From JAPPFW01 sp965231815 (GTDB taxonomy: Bacteria; Actinomycetota; Acidimicrobiia; Spongiisociales; Spongiisociaceae): a stretch of DNA of 64,000 nucleotides. Under the pieces are notes generated by a model. The model searched no databases, was not told the DNA's origin, and saw nothing but the letters and a program-made list of their open reading frames with translations. How positions within the stretch are numbered: position 1 is the stretch's first letter; the number at the start of each line of letters is the position of its first letter. The stretch is taken from assembly GCA_965231815.1 (NCBI GenBank), contig OZ246890.1, forward strand, positions 496,001 to 560,000, given 5' to 3'. Shown piece after piece: positions 34,769-43,028 of this stretch. Both the position numbers and the translations under genes were made by a program.

Positions 34769-35956
34769 ATGGCGAAGGCTAGGTTTGAGCGGGTTAAGCC
34801 GCATTTGAATGTTGGGACTATGGGTCATATTGATCATGGTAAGACGACGTTGACTGCTGCGATTACTCGGGTGTTGTCTGAGCGGGTTTCTGGGAATGTG
34901 TTTACGGTGTTTGATGAGATTGATAAGGCTCCTGAGGAGCGGGAGCGGGGTATTACGATTGCGATTGCGCATGTCGAGTATGAGACGGAGTTGCGTCATT
35001 ATGCGCATGTGGATATGCCTGGTCATGCGGATTATATTAAGAATATGATTACGGGGGCTGCTCAGGTGGATGGGGCTATTTTGGTGGTGTCGGCGGCTGA
35101 TGGTCCGATGCCGCAGACGCGTGAGCATGTGTTGTTGGCTCGCCAGGTGGGGGTGCCGTGTGTGGTGGTGGCTTTGAATAAGGTGGATTTGGTGGATGAT
35201 GAGGAGTTGTTGGAGTTGGTGGAGTTGGAGGTTCGGGAGTTGTTGGATGATTATGGTTTTCCGGGGGATGATGTGCCGGTGGTTCCGGTGTCGGCGTTGG
35301 CGGCGTTGGAGGGTGACGGGTCGGCGGCTGGGGGTGTGTTGGAGTTGATGGGGGCGGTTGATTCGTATGTGCCGGTGCCGGATCGTCCGGTGGATCGTCC
35401 GTTTTTGATGCCGATTGAGGATGTGTTTTCGATTACGGGTCGGGGGACTGTAGTGACGGGGAAGGTGGAGGCGGGGGTGGTTCGGGTTGGTGATTCGGTT
35501 GAGGTGGTGGGTATTCGGGATACTCGCCGGTCGGTGGCTACTGGGGTGGAGATGTTTCGTAAGTTGTTGGATGAGGGTTTGGCTGGGGATAATGTGGGGG
35601 TTTTGTTGAGGGGGGTTCGTAAGACGGAGGTGGAGCGGGGCCAAGTGTTGGCTGCTCCGGGGTCGATTACGCCGCATACGGTGTTCGAGGCGCAGGTGTA
35701 TGTGTTGACGAAGGATGAGGGTGGTCGGCATAACCCGTTTTTTGCTGGTTATCAGCCGCAGTTTTATTTTCGTACTACTGATGTTACTGGTCGGGTTGAG
35801 TTGTTGGGGGGTGTTGAGATGGTGATGCCTGGTGATAATACGGTGATGCGGGTGGAGTTGGGGTCGCCGATTGCTATGGATGAGGGGTTGCGGTTTGCTA
35901 TTCGTGAGGGTGGCCGGACGGTGGGTGCGGGTACGGTCACCAAGATTGTTAGGTGA
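34769..35956 (+). CDS. tuf: Elongation factor Tu, with anomalous codon use
   Basis: The 395-residue protein is complete: GHIDHGKTT (G1), RGITIAIAHVEYET (switch I), DMPGHADYIKNMITGAAQ (G3, with Met where most bacteria have Cys), NKVD (G4), and normal domains II and III. It carries aminoacyl-tRNA to the ribosome. The codons end almost always in T or G, with hardly any C, while fusA before it and rpsJ after it are normal for the genome. The change is abrupt at both ends of the ORF, apart from a few C-ending codons at the very end. This points to a recent foreign or converted copy, or to strand-specific mutation. Confidence 0.97.
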   Translation: MAKARFERVKPHLNVGTMGHIDHGKTTLTAAITRVLSERVSGNVFTVFDEIDKAPEERERGITIAIAHVEYETELRHYAHVDMPGHADYIKNMITGAAQVDGAILVVSAADGPMPQTREHVLLARQVGVPCVVVALNKVDLVDDEELLELVELEVRELLDDYGFPGDDVPVVPVSALAALEGDGSAAGGVLELMGAVDSYVPVPDRPVDRPFLMPIEDVFSITGRGTVVTGKVEAGVVRVGDSVEVVGIRDTRRSVATGVEMFRKLLDEGLAGDNVGVLLRGVRKTEVERGQVLAAPGSITPHTVFEAQVYVLTKDEGGRHNPFFAGYQPQFYFRTTDVTGRVELLGGVEMVMPGDNTVMRVELGSPIAMDEGLRFAIREGGRTVGAGTVTKIVR

Positions 35957-35980
35957 GTGGTGGTTGGTTAACAACTCACC
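35952..35980 (+). terminator. Hairpin between tuf and rpsJ
   Basis: GGTGAGT (35952-35958, overlapping the tuf stop) pairs with ACTCACC (35974-35980) around a 15-base loop containing GGTTAAC. There is no U tract. It may stabilise the tuf message or attenuate read-through into the S10 genes. Confidence 0.35.
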
Positions 35981-36004
35981 CCACCAAAACCAGCGGGAAG
36001 AGTA

Positions 36005-36313
36005 ATGAAGGAACAAAAAATCCGGATCAAGCTAAAGGCGTACGACCACCAAGTGGTGGACGAGTCAGCGCGCAAAATAGCCGAAACAGTAGTGCGTACC
36101 CAGGCAATAGTACACGGTCCGGTTCCGCTTCCTACCAGGATACATAGGTATTGCGTAATACGCTCCCCACACGTAGATAAGGACTCTCGAGAACACTTCG
36201 AGCTGCGTATCCACAAGCGGCTGATCGACATCCTGCGGCCGACACATAACACCATCGAGTCATTGATGCGGTTGGACCTTCCCGCAGGAGTGGAAGTGGA
36301 GATCGAGACATGA
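36005..36313 (+). CDS. rpsJ: Ribosomal protein S10
   Basis: The 102-residue protein begins MKEQKIRIKLKAYDHQVVDE and contains the loop GPVPLPTRIHRYCVIRSPHVDKDSREHF in short order, all typical of S10. The length is normal. It belongs to the 30S head and also serves as NusE in antitermination. Here it directly follows tuf, so the str and S10 operons are joined. Its stop overlaps the rplC start (ATGA). Confidence 0.97.
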   Translation: MKEQKIRIKLKAYDHQVVDESARKIAETVVRTQAIVHGPVPLPTRIHRYCVIRSPHVDKDSREHFELRIHKRLIDILRPTHNTIESLMRLDLPAGVEVEIET

Positions 36314-36963
36314 GCATCGCGGCCCTGCTAGGGGAGAAGGTGGGAATGACCCGCATCTTCGACGAGGCGGCCCGGGCTATCCCCGTGACTGTCATCAAAG
36401 CCGGACCATGCCGGGTGACCCAGATCCGAACATTGGAGGAAGACGGCTACACAGCAGTCCAGATCGCCTATGGCGAACTTCGTTCCGGAAAGGCGAACAA
36501 GCCGGCAGCGGGACATTTTGCCAAGGCGGGAGTCGCGCCGTCCCGCCACTTGATGGAGGTCCGACTCGACGACGTCGAGGGGTTCGAGTTGGGCCAAGAG
36601 ATCCTGGTTGGAGATCTGTTCAAAGCCGGCGGCAAGGCGGACGTTACCGGTATCTCGAAAGGGAAAGGGTTCCAGGGCGTAATGAAACGCCACAACTTTC
36701 GAGGCCAGGGGGCGAGTCACGGCGTTCACAAGGTCCATCGGTCCCCCGGAGCCATCGGGGCCTGCGCTTCTCCGGCGCGGGTCTTCAGAGGCACGAAGCT
36801 GCCTGGCCGGATGGGAGGGGATCGGACCACCGTTCTGAACCTTCTGGTGGTCGGAGTCGACGTGGATCGCAACCTCTTAGTGGTCCAGGGCGCGGTGCCC
36901 GGGCCGAGGGGTGGCTTGGTGTTCGTTCGCGAGGCGGTGAAGGACGGTGGATCGAATGGCTGA
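36310..36963 (+). CDS. rplC: Ribosomal protein L3
   Basis: The 217-residue protein begins SIAALLGEKVGMTRIFDE and carries GKGFQGVMKRHNFRGQGASHG, the loop that reaches the peptidyl transferase centre, with the conserved Gln used for methylation in some bacteria. The length is normal. It is one of the first proteins to join the 50S subunit. It overlaps rplD by 8 bp. Confidence 0.97.
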   Translation: MSIAALLGEKVGMTRIFDEAARAIPVTVIKAGPCRVTQIRTLEEDGYTAVQIAYGELRSGKANKPAAGHFAKAGVAPSRHLMEVRLDDVEGFELGQEILVGDLFKAGGKADVTGISKGKGFQGVMKRHNFRGQGASHGVHKVHRSPGAIGACASPARVFRGTKLPGRMGGDRTTVLNLLVVGVDVDRNLLVVQGAVPGPRGGLVFVREAVKDGGSNG

Positions 36964-37678
36964 TCTGGTAGCACCGCTCTATGACACCTTCGGCACGGCC
37001 CGAGGGGCGGTGAAGCTCGACCCCGATATGTTCGGCATCGAGCCGAATCGGGCGGTAATGCATCAGGTGGTGGTCGCCCATCTGGCTGCCTCCCGGTCCG
37101 GATCCGCCAAGACAAAGACACGGGCCGAAGTACGCGGGGGTGGTAGGAAACCCTGGCGTCAGAAAGGCACCGGCCGGGCTCGCCACGGCTCCAACCGCTC
37201 ACCGCTCTGGGTGGGCGGAGGCGTGATTCACGGCCCGAGGCCTCGCGACTACAGCCAGCGTACCCCTCGAAAGATGCGGGCACTCGCTCTGCGTGGTGCT
37301 CTGTCGGCTCGGGCTCAGGAAGGGGCGATCAAAGTAGTGACAGATTTCGACTGGGAGGTTCCCAAGACCAAACGAGCCCAAAGCCTGCTTAAGGACATAT
37401 CGGTATCGGGCAAGGCGTTGATGGTCCTCGATAGGTCAGAGATCAACGCGGCTCGTTCCTTCCGCAACCTGCCGGGAGTGACGGTCGGCCAACCAGGACA
37501 TCTGAACACTTATGAAGTGCTCCGGTCGGATACGGTGGTGTTTTCGCGTCCCGCCCTTGAAGTAGTGACCGGGGCGCCGTCCGAGTCCTTGCCCGGGCCT
37601 TACGATATTTCCCCGTCCGACTTTCTCAAGGTCGACGAACCCGCCGAAGAGGCCCGGTTGGTGGGAGATCCGGTATGA
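36956..37678 (+). CDS. rplD: Ribosomal protein L4
   Basis: The ATG at 36956 lies inside the rplC tail. The product (240 residues) has the long internal loop AEVRGGGRKPWRQKGTGRARHGSNRSPLW in overlapping pieces, which lines the exit tunnel and is the macrolide-contact site. The C-terminus is slightly extended and acidic (SDFLKVDEPAEEARLVGDPV) compared with most L4 proteins. Its stop overlaps the rplW start. Confidence 0.96.
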   Translation: MADLVAPLYDTFGTARGAVKLDPDMFGIEPNRAVMHQVVVAHLAASRSGSAKTKTRAEVRGGGRKPWRQKGTGRARHGSNRSPLWVGGGVIHGPRPRDYSQRTPRKMRALALRGALSARAQEGAIKVVTDFDWEVPKTKRAQSLLKDISVSGKALMVLDRSEINAARSFRNLPGVTVGQPGHLNTYEVLRSDTVVFSRPALEVVTGAPSESLPGPYDISPSDFLKVDEPAEEARLVGDPV

Positions 37679-37962
37679 AGGATCCGCGCGACGTGATTCT
37701 GGTTCCGGTGATCTCGGAGAAGGCCTACGACCTGATCGACAGAACCAATACCTACACGTTCGTGGTTGACGCGCGTGCCTGCAAGGAAGAGATCGGCCTG
37801 GCGGTGGAGGCGCTGTTCGACGTGCCGGTGCTGAAGGTCAACACACTCAACCGCAAAGGCAAACGCAAGAGAACCAGGCTTCTGATGGGCAAGCGAGCGG
37901 ATACCAAGCGAGCGATGGTTACCCTCCCGCGGGGCTACACCGTCCCGATATTCGGAACATGA
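37675..37962 (+). CDS. rplW: Ribosomal protein L23
   Basis: The 95-residue protein begins MKDPRDVILVPVISEKAYDL and has the YTFVVDARACKEEIGLAVEA region and the extended basic loop typical of L23. It sits at the tunnel exit and is the docking point for trigger factor and SRP, whose RNA gene also lies in this window. It is coupled to rplD by ATGA. Confidence 0.96.
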   Translation: MKDPRDVILVPVISEKAYDLIDRTNTYTFVVDARACKEEIGLAVEALFDVPVLKVNTLNRKGKRKRTRLLMGKRADTKRAMVTLPRGYTVPIFGT

Positions 37963-37978
37963 GAAAGGGAGGTTGATC

Positions 37979-38812
37979 ATGGCTGTAAGGAAGAGAAAAC
38001 CCACCTCCCCCGGAAGAAGGTTCCAGACCGTCTCGGACTTCGCGACCATCACCAAATCAGAACCGGAGAAGTCCCTCCTCGCCAAGCAGAAGCGATCCTC
38101 GGGTCGTAATTCTCATGGACGTATCACATCGCGACATCGAGGAGGTGGCCACAAGCGCCGCTACCGTATCGTGGACTTCCGCCGTAACAAGGACGGCGTA
38201 CCGGCCCGGGTAGCGGCCGTCGAGTACGACCCTAATCGCAACGCCCGGTTGGCCTTGCTGCATTACCTGGACGGTGAGAAACGCTACATACTTCACCCGG
38301 TGGGGGTCTCGGTCGGCGATCAGCTCGAATCAGGTCCCGACGCGGAGATCCGCCCCGGCAATGCCCTCCCGCTCCGGAAGATCCCCGCCGGAACGACTGT
38401 ACACGCCATCGAGTTACGACCCGGAGGAGGGGCGAAGATGGCTAGGTCGGCCGGGACCGGCGTCCAACTCATGTCCAAGGAAGGCAACCGGGCTCTGCTC
38501 CGGCTCCCCTCCGGAGAGGTGCGTTACGTATCGCTCGAGTGCCGAGCCACTATCGGTCAGGTAGGCAACCGCGAGGCGGAGTTGGTAAAGCTGGGCAAGG
38601 CCGGTCGTAATCGCTGGAAGGGTGTCAGGCCCCAGACCCGAGGAGTGGCTATGAACCCGGTCGACCATCCGCTCGGGGGCGGCGAAGGGCGCTCATCGGG
38701 TGGCCGACACCCCGTCTCGCCCTGGGGGAAGTCGGAAGGCACGACCCGGAAGCGCAAGAAGCCGACAAGCAAGGACATCGTGCGTCGCCGTACCAAGAAA
38801 GGCCGGAGGTAG
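37979..38812 (+). CDS. rplB: Ribosomal protein L2
   Basis: The product is 277 residues from ATG at 37979, following GGGAGG; a TTG two codons earlier is less likely. It has GRNSHGRITSRHRGGGHKRR, the central KAVEYD-like region, and the C-terminal AMNPVDHPLGGGEGRSSGGR loop with the conserved His close to the peptidyl transferase centre. It is essential for subunit joining. Confidence 0.97.
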   Translation: MAVRKRKPTSPGRRFQTVSDFATITKSEPEKSLLAKQKRSSGRNSHGRITSRHRGGGHKRRYRIVDFRRNKDGVPARVAAVEYDPNRNARLALLHYLDGEKRYILHPVGVSVGDQLESGPDAEIRPGNALPLRKIPAGTTVHAIELRPGGGAKMARSAGTGVQLMSKEGNRALLRLPSGEVRYVSLECRATIGQVGNREAELVKLGKAGRNRWKGVRPQTRGVAMNPVDHPLGGGEGRSSGGRHPVSPWGKSEGTTRKRKKPTSKDIVRRRTKKGRR

Positions 38813-38815
38813 ACC

Positions 38816-39106
38816 ATGGCGCGAAGCCGCAGGAAAGGCCCCTTTGTTGACGAGCACCTCATGAAGAAGGTGGATGCCTACAACCGCACCGGTGACAAGA
38901 GGATGATCCGAACCTGGAGCAGGCGAAGCACCATTGTCCCGGGGATGGTGGGCCTCACAATCGCGGTGCATGACGGCCGCAAGCACGTGCCCGTCTACAT
39001 CACCGAGCAAATGGTGGATCACAAACTGGGCGAGTTTGCCCCTACCAGGACCTTTCGTGGGCACGCGGGTTCCAAGAGAAAACGGGAGCGGTCGGTAGGC
39101 ATATGA
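38816..39106 (+). CDS. rpsS: Ribosomal protein S19
   Basis: The 96-residue protein begins ARSRRKGPFVDEHLMKKVDA and contains TWSRRSTIVPGMVGLTIAVH and HKLGEFAPTRTFRGH. Length and motifs are those of S19, a 30S head protein at the subunit interface. It is 3 bp downstream of rplB. Confidence 0.97.
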   Translation: MARSRRKGPFVDEHLMKKVDAYNRTGDKRMIRTWSRRSTIVPGMVGLTIAVHDGRKHVPVYITEQMVDHKLGEFAPTRTFRGHAGSKRKRERSVGI

Positions 39107-39116
39107 AGGAAGAAGA

Positions 39117-39482
39117 ATGAAAGCAACGGCCCGTACTCGTTTCGTTCGCCAGTCGCCATACAAGGTGCGGGTGGTGCTCGACCAGGTCAGAGGCCTGTCA
39201 GCCGCCGACGCGACCGTAACTCTCCGGTTCTCCAACCGGCGCGCGTCCGACCCCATCCTGAAGTGTCTGCGCTCCGCGGTGGCCAACTTGAACTCGAAGT
39301 TCGATCTGGGCGAAGATCTGGATGACCTGGCGGATGAAGTTACGTTGGTCGAGGCATACGCCGACGAGGGCCCGACCATCAAGCGTTTCCGTCCCCGGGC
39401 GAGGGGCCGGGCGACGCGCATCAGGAAGCGCACCTGCCACATAACGATCGTGGTTTCCGACGGACGCGAAGGGACAGGCTGA
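39117..39482 (+). CDS. rplV: Ribosomal protein L22
   Basis: The 121-residue protein begins MKATARTRFVRQSPYKVRVV and has the tunnel-wall hairpin with GPTIKRFRPRARGRATRIRK and a final TCHITIVVSD. A short acidic insertion (FDLGEDLDDLADEV) replaces the usual turn after the NHD-like segment. It overlaps rpsC as TGATG. Confidence 0.96.
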   Translation: MKATARTRFVRQSPYKVRVVLDQVRGLSAADATVTLRFSNRRASDPILKCLRSAVANLNSKFDLGEDLDDLADEVTLVEAYADEGPTIKRFRPRARGRATRIRKRTCHITIVVSDGREGTG

Positions 39483-40495
39483 TGGGCCAGAAGACACATC
39501 CGTACGGGTTCCGGCTCGGGATCGTCACCGATTGGAAGTCACGTTGGTATTCCGATAAGGAGTACACGGTGCTGGCCAACGAGGACTACCAGATCCGGGA
39601 CTACCTGCGGCGAGAGCTGAAGCGCGGGGCGGTGTCTCGAGTAGATATCGAACGCACCAGAGAACGACTTCAGGTCGACGTCCACACAGCTCGTCCCGGA
39701 GCGGTTATCGGGCGTAAGGGCAGCGAGGCGGAGCGGATCCGGACCGGCATCGAGAAGTTGACGGGACGCAAGGTCAAGCTCAACATAATCGAGGTGAAGG
39801 ACCCCGAGACCGACGCCCAGCTCCTAGCCCGCGGCGTAGCCGATCAGATAGAGAACCGGGTAGCTTTCCGGCGTGCGATGCGTCGCACCATCCAGACCGC
39901 TCTCAAGGCGGGCGCCGAGGGTGTCCGAGTGGAATGCTCAGGCCGTTTGGGCGGTGCGGACATGAGCCGCCGTGAGTGGTATCGGGAAGGGCGTGTACCG
40001 CTACACACCCTCAGGGCCGATATCGATTACGGGACTGCCGCCGCGGCCACCTCGGTCGGATCCGTCGGAGTGAAGGTGTGGGTTTACAAAGGTGACGTAG
40101 TCGCCTCCCTCAAGACCACCCGCGAGAAGATCGCGGCGGAGGCCGCGTTGGCGGCCGGGCGCCCTGCCGGCAGGGTGACCCCCGCCAAGAGTCGGGCCGA
40201 ACAGCGAGCAGGCGGCGCCAGATCAGGACGGGTCATCGAAGCCGGGGGCGGCAAGCGCATCATCGAGGCCGGCGGCGGCAAGAAGGTACGGGGGCGCGAT
40301 ACGAAAACCAAGTACGACACGACCCGCTCAGAGCCCGTTCGTCCCGGTGGGTCCGGCGACGGTGACGCCAAGAACAAGCAGGCGCGGGCCCGCAGGAGTC
40401 CACCCTCGGGCAAACAGCAACCAACCGGACGCAGGCAGCCCCAGGCCAAGCCGTCTCCTTCCACCCGCCGCGGCCCTCGAGGGAAGCGGAGGTAG
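39482..40495 (+). CDS. rpsC: Ribosomal protein S3 with long basic C-terminal tail
   Basis: Residues 1-220 are a complete S3: GQKTHPYGFRLGIVTDWKSR, the KH domain with PGAVIGRKGSEAERIR, and the C-terminal domain with GADMSRREWYREGRVPLHTL. Another 115 residues follow that are rich in Arg, Gly, Lys and Pro, and these include two copies of IEAGGGK. The total of 337 residues is about 60-120 longer than most bacterial S3 proteins; tails occur in actinobacteria but rarely this long. The tail should be disordered and bind RNA or mRNA at the entry channel. Confidence 0.96.
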   Translation: MGQKTHPYGFRLGIVTDWKSRWYSDKEYTVLANEDYQIRDYLRRELKRGAVSRVDIERTRERLQVDVHTARPGAVIGRKGSEAERIRTGIEKLTGRKVKLNIIEVKDPETDAQLLARGVADQIENRVAFRRAMRRTIQTALKAGAEGVRVECSGRLGGADMSRREWYREGRVPLHTLRADIDYGTAAAATSVGSVGVKVWVYKGDVVASLKTTREKIAAEAALAAGRPAGRVTPAKSRAEQRAGGARSGRVIEAGGGKRIIEAGGGKKVRGRDTKTKYDTTRSEPVRPGGSGDGDAKNKQARARRSPPSGKQQPTGRRQPQAKPSPSTRRGPRGKRR

Positions 40496-40500
40496 ACGAC

Positions 40501-40914
40501 ATGTTGATGCCGAAGCGCACCAAATACCGGAAGATGCATCGAGGTCGTATGCGAGGCTATGCCAAGGGCGGAAGATCGGTGTCCTTCGGAGATTACGGTA
40601 TCCAGGCTCTCGAGCCGGGACATGTAACGGCTCGCCAGATCGAGGCGGCTCGGGTGGCCATTACCCGTACGGTGCGCCGCGGAGGGAAAGTGTGGATCAA
40701 CATCTTTCCCGACAAACCGATGACCGCCAAGCCTGCCGAGACGCGAATGGGCTCCGGCAAGGGCAACCCGGAGTTCTGGGTAGCGGTCGTCAAGCCGGGC
40801 CGCGTGATGATGGAACTGTCGGGAGTAACGGAAGACGTCGCCAAGGAGGCCATGCGCAAAGCCGGACACAAGTTCCCGATAAAGACCAGGTTCGTGACGA
40901 GGGAGTCGCTATGA
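40501..40914 (+). CDS. rplP: Ribosomal protein L16
   Basis: The 137-residue protein begins MLMPKRTKYRKMHRGRMRGY and contains GRKVWINIFPDKP-like (GGKVWINIFPDKPMTAKPAE) and RMGSGKGNPEFWVAVVKPGR. The length is normal. It helps to position the A-site tRNA on the 50S subunit. Its stop overlaps the start of a 16-codon open frame rather than rpmC itself. Confidence 0.97.
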   Translation: MLMPKRTKYRKMHRGRMRGYAKGGRSVSFGDYGIQALEPGHVTARQIEAARVAITRTVRRGGKVWINIFPDKPMTAKPAETRMGSGKGNPEFWVAVVKPGRVMMELSGVTEDVAKEAMRKAGHKFPIKTRFVTRESL

Positions 40915-40961
40915 CAGAGTATCGGGGCAATGCCGCGGCCCGGAAGCGAGTAGCGAAATGA
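40911..40961 (+). CDS. 16-codon mini-ORF coupled between rplP and rpmC
   Basis: ATG at 40911 overlaps the rplP stop (ATGA) and the TGA at 40959-40961 overlaps the rpmC start (ATGA). The encoded peptide, MTEYRGNAAARKRVAK, is basic. The double overlap means ribosomes leaving rplP could pass through it into rpmC, so it may be a coupling device rather than a functional peptide. Chance is possible in a dense operon. Confidence 0.35.
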   Translation: MTEYRGNAAARKRVAK

Positions 40962-41179
40962 AAGCTTCCGAAATGCGTGAGCTGACACCTAACGAGTTGG
41001 TGGATCTGCTTGATGAGACCAAGCAGGAGGAGTTCAATCTCCGGTTCCAACTCAGGGTGAGCCAATCCGACGACACGGCCGGACTCGGTAGCCTGCGGCG
41101 CCGGATTGCGCGCATCAAGACCGTTATGCACGAGGCCGCCTTGGATAGCGACGATATGGAGGTGGGGCATGGTGCTTGA
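40958..41179 (+). CDS. rpmC: Ribosomal protein L29
   Basis: The 73-residue protein has MRELTPNELVDLLDETKQEE, FNLRFQLRVSQ and ARIKTVMHE, the two-helix L29 fold with the usual basic second helix. It lies near the tunnel exit next to L23. The tail after HEA is a little longer and more acidic than usual. It overlaps rpsQ by 11 bp. Confidence 0.95.
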   Translation: MKASEMRELTPNELVDLLDETKQEEFNLRFQLRVSQSDDTAGLGSLRRRIARIKTVMHEAALDSDDMEVGHGA

Positions 41180-41429
41180 GAGAACCCGACGCAAGAGTCG
41201 GGTAGGGGTGGTTACTTCGGCCACCCGGAACCGGACCATAACGGTCAAGATAGAGCGCGCCGCCCGCCACCCCCGGTACGGCAAGATCGTCCGTACCGCT
41301 AAGAAGGTCCATGTGCATGACGCGGCCGACGAGGCTCGAACAGGTGATCGCGTGCTGATCATGGAGACGCGACCGTTGTCGAAGACCAAGCGGTGGCGGC
41401 TTGTTGAAGTATTGGAGAAAGCTCGATGA
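41169..41429 (+). CDS. rpsQ: Ribosomal protein S17
   Basis: The ATG at 41169 lies in the rpmC tail; the longer open frame from 41106 is an artefact. The 86-residue product has RKSRVGVVTSATRNRTITVK, RHPRYGKIVRTAKKVHVHD and GDRVLIMETRPLSKTKRWRL, diagnostic of S17, a primary 16S rRNA binder. Its stop overlaps the rplN start. Confidence 0.96.
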   Translation: MVLERTRRKSRVGVVTSATRNRTITVKIERAARHPRYGKIVRTAKKVHVHDAADEARTGDRVLIMETRPLSKTKRWRLVEVLEKAR

Positions 41430-41794
41430 TCCAGCAGGAGTCCCGCCTGAAGGTGGCGGATAACAGCGGAGCCCGCGAGGTGCTCTGTATTCGGGTGCTG
41501 GGAGGATCGCGCCGTCGCTACGCCCGGATCGGTGACGTGATCGTGGCAACGGTGAAGCAGGCCACTCCGGGCGGCAACCTGAAAAAGGGTGAGGTGGTGA
41601 AAGCGGTGGTGGTACGTACCGCTAAAGAGCAACGCCGCCGCGACGGTACCTATATTCGCTTCGATGACAACGCCTGCGTGGTTATCAGCGACAACCAACT
41701 TCCCCGCGGCACGCGTATTTTCGGGCCGGTGGCTCGGGAACTTCGTGAGCGGAGGTTCATGAGAATCGTGTCGCTGGCGCCGGAGGTGATCTGA
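41426..41794 (+). CDS. rplN: Ribosomal protein L14
   Basis: The 122-residue protein begins MIQQESRLKVADNSGAREVL and ends with GTRIFGPVARELRERRFMRI, exactly the length and sequence pattern of L14. It lies at the subunit interface and binds RsfS. It joins rplX as TGATG. Confidence 0.98.
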   Translation: MIQQESRLKVADNSGAREVLCIRVLGGSRRRYARIGDVIVATVKQATPGGNLKKGEVVKAVVVRTAKEQRRRDGTYIRFDDNACVVISDNQLPRGTRIFGPVARELRERRFMRIVSLAPEVI

Positions 41795-42099
41795 TGGCCA
41801 TCCGGGAAGGCGACAAGGTGATGGTGATCTCAGGCAAGGACCGTGGTCGTGAGTCCCGAGTGGCTCGGGTACTTACCGACCGGGGCAAGGTCATAGTTGA
41901 GAACGTGAACACGGCCCAGCGGCACCAGCGTGCCCAAGGCCGCACCCTTCAGGCGGGTATCGTGGACAAAGACCTACCCATCCATGCCTCCAACGTGATG
42001 CTGGTCTGCGATGATTGCGGTCCGGTGAGAGTCCGAGCCGGCTTCAGGGAGTCCGGCCAGAAGTTCCGGCGCTGCGTGAAGTGCGGTGGTGAGGTATGA
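41794..42099 (+). CDS. rplX: Ribosomal protein L24
   Basis: The 101-residue protein has a KOW domain (GDKVMVISGKDRGRESRVAR) followed by VIVENVNTAQRHQRA and a zinc-finger-like C-terminus with two CxxC motifs (VCDDCGPVR, RCVKCGGEV). The cysteine pairs are found in a subset of bacterial L24 proteins. It starts 50S assembly. Confidence 0.96.
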   Translation: MAIREGDKVMVISGKDRGRESRVARVLTDRGKVIVENVNTAQRHQRAQGRTLQAGIVDKDLPIHASNVMLVCDDCGPVRVRAGFRESGQKFRRCVKCGGEV

Positions 42100-42698
42100 G
42101 CGCGGCAAGGAAGGATCGGGGCACGGCGTCAGCGCCCACGATGCCTCGTCTCAAGCAGCAATACCGGGAGTCGATATATGCCCGGCTCATGGAGGATCTC
42201 GAACTCGACAACCCCATGCAGGCGCCCCGGCTAGACAAGATTGTCGTAAACATGGGGGTCGGCGAAGCGGTGGGTGACGCCAAGCAGATCAACGGCGCCC
42301 TAGAGGATCTAGCCACGATCACCGGGCAGAAGCCCCGCCTCAACCGGGCACGCCGTTCGATAGCCGGTTTCAAGCTCCGGGCAGGCAATCCGGTAGGTTG
42401 TTCGGTGACCCTACGCGGTGATCGCGCCTGGGAGTTCCTTGATCGATTGATTACCGTAGCCATTCCCCGTGTTCGGGACTTCCGAGGCCTCAACCCGACC
42501 TCTTTCGACGGCCGGGGCAATTACAGCTTCGGGGTGACCGAGCAGTTGGTGTTTCCCGAGGTCGATTACGACCGGGTGACGGCGATCCGGGGGATGGACA
42601 TAACTATCTGTACTACCACCGCCGACGACGAAGGGGCGCGGGCACTCCTGGAAGCCTTCGGTTTCCCCTTCCGGCAGACGGCGTCCCTGTACTACTGA
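42096..42698 (+). CDS. rplE: Ribosomal protein L5
   Basis: The 200-residue protein has an N-terminal extension of about 20 residues before LKQQYRESIYARLME, then KIVVNMGVGEA, the TGQKP and GCSVTLRG segments and the FPEVDYDRV loop of L5. It binds 5S rRNA. It overlaps rplX as ATGA. Confidence 0.97.
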   Translation: MSAARKDRGTASAPTMPRLKQQYRESIYARLMEDLELDNPMQAPRLDKIVVNMGVGEAVGDAKQINGALEDLATITGQKPRLNRARRSIAGFKLRAGNPVGCSVTLRGDRAWEFLDRLITVAIPRVRDFRGLNPTSFDGRGNYSFGVTEQLVFPEVDYDRVTAIRGMDITICTTTADDEGARALLEAFGFPFRQTASLYY

Positions 42699-42715
42699 GA
42701 TGTGAGGCGTAACTG

Positions 42716-43021
42716 ATGGCCAAGAAATCAATGATTGCCAAGAACAAGCGGAGGGCAGAGCTCGTGGAGCGCTACCGCGAGCGGAGAGCGGAGCTGCTCA
42801 GCGTTATCAAAGACCCGGACGCGGGCCTCGACGCCAAACGGCAGGCCTACGCCGCTATAGCCAAGATGCCCCGTGACGCCAGCCCGACTCGGGTCCGGAA
42901 CCGGTGCGGGATCACCGGCCGTCCGAGGGGATATCTGCGTCGCTTCGGAATGTCCCGTATCGCGGTGCGGGAGCTGGCCCACCGGGGCGAGCTTCCCGGC
43001 GTGATGAAGGCCTCGTGGTGA
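42716..43021 (+). CDS. rpsN: Ribosomal protein S14, long zinc-free type
   Basis: At 101 residues this is the long form of S14; it begins AKKSMIAKNKRRAELVERYR and ends with RNRCGITGRPRGYLRRFGMS and KASW. Only one of the four zinc cysteines is present (the Cys of RNRCG), so it is the zinc-independent form. Many actinobacteria have the short zinc-binding form at this operon position and keep a long form elsewhere. Confidence 0.95.
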   Translation: MAKKSMIAKNKRRAELVERYRERRAELLSVIKDPDAGLDAKRQAYAAIAKMPRDASPTRVRNRCGITGRPRGYLRRFGMSRIAVRELAHRGELPGVMKASW

Positions 43022-43028
43022 ACACCTC

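Noticed and set aside
34751..36016. 421-codon open frame antisense to tuf
   Set aside because: It is a by-product of the biased codon use in tuf; the translation is a low-complexity His/Asn/Arg/Pro string without any domain.
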